This document shows positions 59,503 to 64,000 of a stretch of DNA of 64,000 bases, in pieces; within the stretch, counting starts at the first letter, position 1; each line of letters begins with the position of its first letter. The DNA lies in the NCBI RefSeq assembly GCF_027587375.1, contig NZ_JAMXIC010000001.1:248001-312000 (forward strand), in the 5' to 3' direction. The translations under genes were made by a program, and so were the position numbers. The notes beneath the pieces were generated by a model, which saw only the letters and a program-made list of their open reading frames with translations, searched no databases and was not told where the DNA came from. This stretch comes from Arthrobacter sp. B2a2-09. Lineage in GTDB: Bacteria; Actinomycetota; Actinomycetes; Actinomycetales; Micrococcaceae.

Positions 59503-60837
59503 CTACACTCGCCGGGCTGCGAATGCGCCGTTGTGCAGCAAAGTGGATCGTCCATCCGCACCGAGGGCGAAGGCGATGTCCCAGGCGTGGTTTCCAGTGA
59601 TGGAGTCATCGGTTGGCAGGAAGCGGTGCTCGGCGATGGGGGCTAGGGCCGTCCGCAGGATCTCGCCACTGTGGTTCGCTTCCAGGAACAGCCCGGTGTC
59701 GTCGGTACCGACGACGTAGCTGGTGTCGTGCTGTTCGTATTCGCCGACGTAGAGGGATGCGTCCACTGTCAGGGTCGGATCGCCCACCGGGCGGGCCGGT
59801 TTGGCGACGCCGAGCCAGTCACGGAAGACCGTGGAGAAAGCGGCGTCGGCGAACGGGTAGCCGCGGTGCGCGGTATTCACTACGGTCGCCACCGACACGT
59901 CCAGTTCCGGGACCCAGAGCAGGGTGGATGATCCGTGTTCGGTGGTCCCGGAATGCCCGAAGATCTCGATCCCGTCCCAGATCTTCTGGTAGGGGCCGAC
60001 GCACCAGGAGTCAGCGAACACCTTTGACGGTACTGAGACCTGGGGTGTTTGCATAGTGGCCACGGCCTGTTCCGAGAGCAGGGTGGTGCCGTCGGCAGCT
60101 TTGCCACTGCGAAGGAAGATCTGTCCGAACCGGGCCAGATCCCGGGCGCTGGTGGCAAGAGTGCCGCCGTCCGGCCCCGAGCCCCGGTACTGGCTCCAAG
60201 GGCGCACCATCTCGGGGGTGTGGCCGACAGCCACCGGGTGGTAGGCGAGTTCCTCGAACAAGGATACTGATTCGGTCAAAGCGGCGGGCCGGAGCAACCT
60301 GTCGCGTAGGGCGTCATCCCAGGATTGCCCGGTCATTCGCTCCACCAGCAGCCCGGACACCGTCGTCGAGGCGTTGCTGTATCCGTAGGCCGTGCCGGGT
60401 GGGAAGGTCAACGGAATGTCGCCGATGAAACTGACGTATTCGGCAACACTGTCGTCATTGCGGGACGTGTGCGCGTACGGTCCGTTGTCCAGGCCGCTGG
60501 TCATGGACATCAGGTGCCGCGGGGTGATGCGCCGCCATTCTTCCCCGGCGGCCAACCGGGCGTCGGGGAGGTACTCGGTCACCGGGGTGTCCAAGTCGAT
60601 CAGCCCGGCATCGACCAACTGCATCACCAACACAGCGGTGTAGACCTTAGTGGTTGAGCCGATCTGGAAGACCGTATGCTCCGTGACCGGAAGCCCGAGC
60701 TCGGCATTGGCAACACCGGAACTGGCCTGCACTACTTGCTCGCCTTGGGCGATAGCGATCTGCGCCCCCATGACGTCGTATTCCGGGCGAAGGCGGTCGC
60801 ACAGATCCTGCAGGTCTGAGGCGGTAAAGTTGGTCAT
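59503..60837 (-). CDS. serine hydrolase of the beta-lactamase/PBP-C (class C) family, copy 1
   Basis: A 444-residue beta-lactamase-related serine hydrolase. The SxxK motif is Ser61-Thr-Thr-Lys64 in QIGSTTKVYTA, the YxN motif is Tyr153-Ser-Asn155 in GYSNAS, and an HxG replaces KTG in FGHSGTTEHG. The last about 90 residues form a separate beta domain. No signal peptide. Family members are esterases, D-aminopeptidases or D,D-peptidases rather than drug-resistance enzymes. It is nearly identical to the next gene upstream, a recent tandem duplication. Start ATG has GGAG eight bases upstream. Confidence 0.9.
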   Translation of the reverse strand: MTNFTASDLQDLCDRLRPEYDVMGAQIAIAQGEQVVQASSGVANAELGLPVTEHTVFQIGSTTKVYTAVLVMQLVDAGLIDLDTPVTEYLPDARLAAGEEWRRITPRHLMSMTSGLDNGPYAHTSRNDDSVAEYVSFIGDIPLTFPPGTAYGYSNASTTVSGLLVERMTGQSWDDALRDRLLRPAALTESVSLFEELAYHPVAVGHTPEMVRPWSQYRGSGPDGGTLATSARDLARFGQIFLRSGKAADGTTLLSEQAVATMQTPQVSVPSKVFADSWCVGPYQKIWDGIEIFGHSGTTEHGSSTLLWVPELDVSVATVVNTAHRGYPFADAAFSTVFRDWLGVAKPARPVGDPTLTVDASLYVGEYEQHDTSYVVGTDDTGLFLEANHSGEILRTALAPIAEHRFLPTDDSITGNHAWDIAFALGADGRSTLLHNGAFAARRV

Positions 60838-60858
60838 CAAATTCTCCATATCAGTTTG

Positions 60859-60896
60859 ATACCGCAATCTCTCGGTTATCCGAGAGATTGCGGTAT
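60859..60896 (-). terminator. hairpin between the duplicated hydrolase genes
   Basis: A perfect 17-bp stem (ATACCGCAATCTCTCGG) with a TTAT loop fills the 61-bp gap between the two copies. It would reduce transcription of copy 1 relative to copy 2, or act as an operator. It starts three bases after the stop codon of copy 2. Confidence 0.75.
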
Positions 60897-60898
60897 GG

Positions 60899-62233
60899 TC
60901 AGCGGCGGCGAGCTGCGAATGCGCCGTTATGCAGCAACGTGGATCGTCCGCCCGGGCCGAGCCCGAAGGCGATGTCCCAGGTGTGGTTGCCGGTGACGGA
61001 GTCATCGATTGGCAGGAACCGATGCTCGGCGATTGGTGCCAGGGCAGTACGCAGGATCTCACCACCCTGATTCATTTCCAGGAACAGCCCGGCGTCGTTG
61101 GTACCGACGACGTAGCTGGTGTCGTGTTGTTCGTATTCGCCGACGTATAGCGATGCGTCCACTGCCAGGGACGGATCAGCGACCGGGCGGGCCGGTTTGG
61201 CGACGCCGAGCCAGTCACGGAAGATCGTGGAGAAAGCGGCATCGGCGAACGGGTAGCCGCGGTGTGGGGTATTCACTACGGTTGCCACCGACAGACCCAG
61301 TTCCGGGACCCAGAGCAGGGTGGATGATCCGTGGGTGGTGGTTCCGGAATGCCCGAAGATCTCGATCCCGTCCCAGATCTTCCGGTAGGGACCGACGCAC
61401 CAGGAGTCAGCAAACACCTTTGACGGTACGGACACCTGGGGTGTCTGCATGGTGGCCACGGCTTGTTCCGAGATCAACGTGGTGCCGTCGGCAGACTTGC
61501 CACCGCGAAGGAAGATCTGCCCGAACCGGGCCAGATCCCGGGCGGTGGTGGCCAGGGTAGTGCCAGCCGGGCCCAGGCCCCGGTACGGGCACCAGGGGCG
61601 CGCCACTTCGGGGGTGTGGCCGACGGATACCGGGTGGTAAGGCAGTTCCTCGAACAAGGACACTGATTCGGTCAAACCGGCGGGTCGGAGCAGCCTGTCG
61701 CGCAGGGCCTCATCCCAGCATTGTCCGGTCATTCGCTCCACCAGCAGCCCGGACACCGTCGTCGAGGCGTTGCTATATCCGTATGCGGTGCCGGGTGGGA
61801 AGGTCAACGGAATGTCGCCGATGAAATTGATGTACTCGGAAGCACTGTCGTCATTGCGGGAAGTATCCGAGTATGGTCCGTTGTCCAGGCCGCTGGTCAT
61901 GGACATCAGGTGCCGCGGGGTGATCTTCCGCCATTCTTCTCCGGCGGCCAACCGGACGTCGGGGAGGTACTCGGTCACCGGGGTGTCCAGGTCGATCAGC
62001 CCGGCATCGACCAGCTGCATCACCAACACAGCGGTGTAGACCTTAGTGGTTGAGCCGATCTGGAAGACCGTATGCTCCGTGACCGGAAGCCCGAGCTCGG
62101 CATTGGCAACACCGGAACTGGCCTGCACCATTTGCTCGCCTTGGGCGATAGCGATCTGCGCACCGGTGACGTCCTGTTCCGGGCGCAGGCGGTCGCACAG
62201 GTCCTGCAGATCCGCAGCAGTAAAGTTAGTCAT
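60899..62233 (-). CDS. serine hydrolase of the beta-lactamase/PBP-C (class C) family, copy 2
   Basis: A 444-residue paralogue of the same length as copy 1 with the same SxxK (Ser61-Lys64), YSN and HSG motifs. In the first 50 residues only four differ. The start ATG 62233 is preceded by the same GGAGAATTTG sequence. The stop of the S9 peptidase gene is 13 bases upstream, so it is the second gene of an operon with that peptidase. The combination suggests peptide or depsipeptide breakdown, possibly of D-amino-acid-containing peptides. Confidence 0.9.
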   Translation of the reverse strand: MTNFTAADLQDLCDRLRPEQDVTGAQIAIAQGEQMVQASSGVANAELGLPVTEHTVFQIGSTTKVYTAVLVMQLVDAGLIDLDTPVTEYLPDVRLAAGEEWRKITPRHLMSMTSGLDNGPYSDTSRNDDSASEYINFIGDIPLTFPPGTAYGYSNASTTVSGLLVERMTGQCWDEALRDRLLRPAGLTESVSLFEELPYHPVSVGHTPEVARPWCPYRGLGPAGTTLATTARDLARFGQIFLRGGKSADGTTLISEQAVATMQTPQVSVPSKVFADSWCVGPYRKIWDGIEIFGHSGTTTHGSSTLLWVPELGLSVATVVNTPHRGYPFADAAFSTIFRDWLGVAKPARPVADPSLAVDASLYVGEYEQHDTSYVVGTNDAGLFLEMNQGGEILRTALAPIAEHRFLPIDDSVTGNHTWDIAFGLGPGGRSTLLHNGAFAARRR

Positions 62234-62246
62234 CAAATTCTCCGTA

Positions 62247-64000
62247 TCAGCTGGCCGCAGCAGCGAGTTCTTCGGCGGACAGTGCAGCCTCGGGTATGCG
62301 ATAGTTTGTGGGCGGTTCGACGTTCATCAGATGCCGGACGAAATAGTCCCATCGACGCCGCGTCACGTACTGGCGGCGGCCATAGAAGGTGTGTTCAACT
62401 CCCGGAACGATGAGCAGGTCGAAGTCCCTGTTCGCCTCGATCAGGGCATCAACGAGTCGCATGGTCAAATGAGGAGTGACATTGTCGTCCATGTCGCCGT
62501 GCACCAGCATGAGTTTGCCGGTGAGGTTGGCTGCGAGTTCGGTATTGGATAGCCGGGCACCAGCTTCCGGGTCATAAGGGCCATCATAGATTTCGGCCCA
62601 GCCAGCAATGTAGAACCGATTGTCGTGGTTTCCGGCTTCGGCCACCCCAACCCGGTAAAAATCAGGGAACGTCAGCAACGCGCGCGCCGTCGCGAAGCCG
62701 CCGCCGGAGAGTCCGAAGATGCCGACCCGATCCAGATCGAGCCAGGGCCGCTCGGTTCCGAGCTGTTTCAGCGCGGCAACGTGGTCCTCGAGACCGCCTG
62801 CACCCCCCATATTTCTCCAAGAGTAATCGTGAAAAGCTTTGTCCCGCCCGGGAGTTCCGCGGCCATCGATGGCAAAAACGGCGAAGCCCAAGGCAACCAT
62901 GGCTTCTGACTCGCTGGCATAGCCGCCTTGGTCGAAACTTGGACGGACCCGATGAACCTGGGGACCGGGATAGGGGTGGTCGATCACGGGGTAGCTCTTG
63001 GTCGCGTCGAATCCGTAGGGCTTGTGCAGGATTCCGAAGATCTCGGTGACTCCGTCCGCGGCGAGGGCCCGGACCCGCTCGGGCGCGGTCCAGCCGGCGG
63101 CCAACAGCCGGGTGATGTCAGCTCGTTCCAGTTCCATCACCACTGTGCCCATCCGGTCCCGCAGGGTGATCGTTGGTGGGGTGTTCACGGTTGAGGCGGA
63201 GTCCACGAACCAGTGGCCGGTGGGGTCCGTCGATACCTCGTGATCGAGATGATCGTCGGTAAGTCGGGTGAGCTCACCGCCGTCCAGGCTGACCTTGACC
63301 AGCGTCCGGCAGTACGGATCGCTCGGGACCAGCCCTGAGACAGTAAGGTACACAACGCGTTCTGTCTCATCAACGTGCAGGATCTGCTGGACCGCGAGTT
63401 CGCCTTTGGTGAGCTGCTCTACCGGTTCGCCGGTGGCGAGGTCGTAGCGGTAGAGGTGTCCCCATCCGTCGCGTTGTGAGTACCACAAAGCCTCCTGCCC
63501 GCCGGCCAGAACCTTCACCAACGGAGGCCCGACTTGGGCGGGCTCCACCCGGGTGCTGTCTGACTCAGTGATCAGCGTGCGCAACTCGCCTGTGGCTGGG
63601 TCCAAGGCAACCAGCCGCAAGGTGAGTTGATCACGTGCGGTGTCAAGGTGGTACACAGTCGCGCCGTCCGCTGCCCACCACGCCACGGCGGTAAGAAGCG
63701 GGCTGGCGTACTCCAGATTGAACGTCCCGGCACCTCGAACTACAGACCGGGCCGCGACATCCAGCACCACCCATTCAGCCTGTGGCAGGGGTTCGCCGGG
63801 GAGTGCGTACCGGTAGCTGTGCAACCGGGGACGGCTGCCATCGGCGGGCACCGACTCCACCAGATGCATCCACTCGATCTGGCGTTGGTCGATTTGATGA
63901 GTCAGAATCCGGGAGGAGTCGGGGGACCACGTCAGGCGAGGACGTTCGCGCAAGCCCAATTTAGCCAGTCGGAAGCGCGATCCGATGGAGTCAGCGTCGC
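62247..64000 (-). CDS. DPP-IV-like S9-family peptidase (5' end beyond the window)
   Basis: The 3' part, about 584 codons, of a dipeptidyl-peptidase-IV-like enzyme; the reading frame continues past the right edge, so the gene is incomplete here. The propeller contains LRERPRLTWSPDSSRILTH and WYSQRDGWGHLYRYDL. The hydrolase domain has the nucleophile in VGIFGLSGGGFATA, an acid in LVHGDMDDNVTP and the His in GVEHTFYG. It removes N-terminal dipeptides, typically X-Pro or X-Ala. It is the first recognised gene of the operon with the two serine hydrolases. No signal region is visible because the 5' end is cut. Confidence 0.9.
   Translation of the reverse strand, partial: DADSIGSRFRLAKLGLRERPRLTWSPDSSRILTHQIDQRQIEWMHLVESVPADGSRPRLHSYRYALPGEPLPQAEWVVLDVAARSVVRGAGTFNLEYASPLLTAVAWWAADGATVYHLDTARDQLTLRLVALDPATGELRTLITESDSTRVEPAQVGPPLVKVLAGGQEALWYSQRDGWGHLYRYDLATGEPVEQLTKGELAVQQILHVDETERVVYLTVSGLVPSDPYCRTLVKVSLDGGELTRLTDDHLDHEVSTDPTGHWFVDSASTVNTPPTITLRDRMGTVVMELERADITRLLAAGWTAPERVRALAADGVTEIFGILHKPYGFDATKSYPVIDHPYPGPQVHRVRPSFDQGGYASESEAMVALGFAVFAIDGRGTPGRDKAFHDYSWRNMGGAGGLEDHVAALKQLGTERPWLDLDRVGIFGLSGGGFATARALLTFPDFYRVGVAEAGNHDNRFYIAGWAEIYDGPYDPEAGARLSNTELAANLTGKLMLVHGDMDDNVTPHLTMRLVDALIEANRDFDLLIVPGVEHTFYGRRQYVTRRRWDYFVRHLMNVEPPTNYRIPEAALSAEELAAAAS

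Noticed and set aside
59503-62233. The paired serine hydrolases as antibiotic-resistance beta-lactamases
   Set aside because: They have SxxK and YxN but HxG in place of KTG, no signal peptide and an extra C-terminal domain, all of which favour esterase or peptidase roles.
1-64000. CRISPR arrays, tRNA, rRNA, intact insertion sequences or prophage genes
   Set aside because: I looked for regularly spaced short repeats, cloverleaf-like segments, transposase motifs with flanking inverted repeats and phage structural genes and found none that I could support.

Overview
The window is about 64 kb of high-GC DNA whose genes look like those of an Arthrobacter-type actinobacterium (Arthrobacter, Paenarthrobacter or Pseudarthrobacter). 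This rests on a copper amine oxidase that is close to the well-known Arthrobacter phenylethylamine oxidase, an actinobacterial RbpA, many GTG/TTG starts and ATGA gene overlaps, and a pool of soil-type catabolic genes. I see no rRNA, tRNA, CRISPR array or intact insertion sequence. The genus is inferred from gene content, not from a marker gene.

Layout, left half. 0.2-2.1 kb holds a MacB-like ABC ATPase/permease pair. 2.5-5.5 kb is an arabinofuranosidase (GH51) locus with a LacI regulator; between them lies a scar in which the 5' end of a sugar-binding lipoprotein gene is joined to the 3' end of a sugar permease gene, so the transporter has been deleted. 5.5-7.7 kb has small proteins, a META-domain lipoprotein and LtrA. 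7.8-14 kb is an aromatic-amine cassette: amine oxidase, APC permease, a membrane protein of unknown role, aldehyde dehydrogenase and a divergent TetR regulator. 14-20.2 kb is a complete L-rhamnose operon (LacI; mutarotase, isomerase, bifunctional aldolase/dehydrogenase, kinase) with two matching LacI operators. 20.3-29.8 kb is a mixed region: a repeat protein, DHA2 drug exporter, Hsp20, globin, hydrolase, VOC and 2-oxoglutarate oxygenase proteins, and lipoproteins.

Layout, right half. 29.8-40.1 kb is a catabolic cluster of unknown substrate: a tightly coupled minus-strand series FAD oxidoreductase, CoA-transferase, enoyl-CoA hydratase, DapA-like lyase, SDR, semialdehyde-type dehydrogenase and ferredoxin, then an XRE-cupin regulator and, on the plus strand, an MHS-type importer and a cytidine-deaminase-like enzyme. 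Two promoters with nearly the same sequence lie between the regulator and the importer. 40.2-46 kb carries housekeeping genes: RbpA, SPFH/NfeD pair, RlmA-like methyltransferase, S9 peptidase and peptide deformylase. 46-49 kb is a type III polyketide synthase, methyltransferase and flavin hydroxylase operon resembling phenolic-lipid (srs-type) clusters.

49-57.8 kb looks accessory. Two imperfect direct copies of a roughly 200-bp element lie 5.1 kb apart. Copy A precedes a coupled pair of unknown genes, the first with a helix-turn-helix. Copy B precedes a lactococcin-972-type bacteriocin gene with its membrane protein and ATPase. Between them are a sortase and its probable surface-protein substrate. 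58-64 kb has a membrane protein, a gene-poor stretch with a perfect 40-bp palindrome, two nearly identical tandem serine hydrolase genes separated by a strong hairpin, and a DPP-IV-like peptidase that runs off the right edge.
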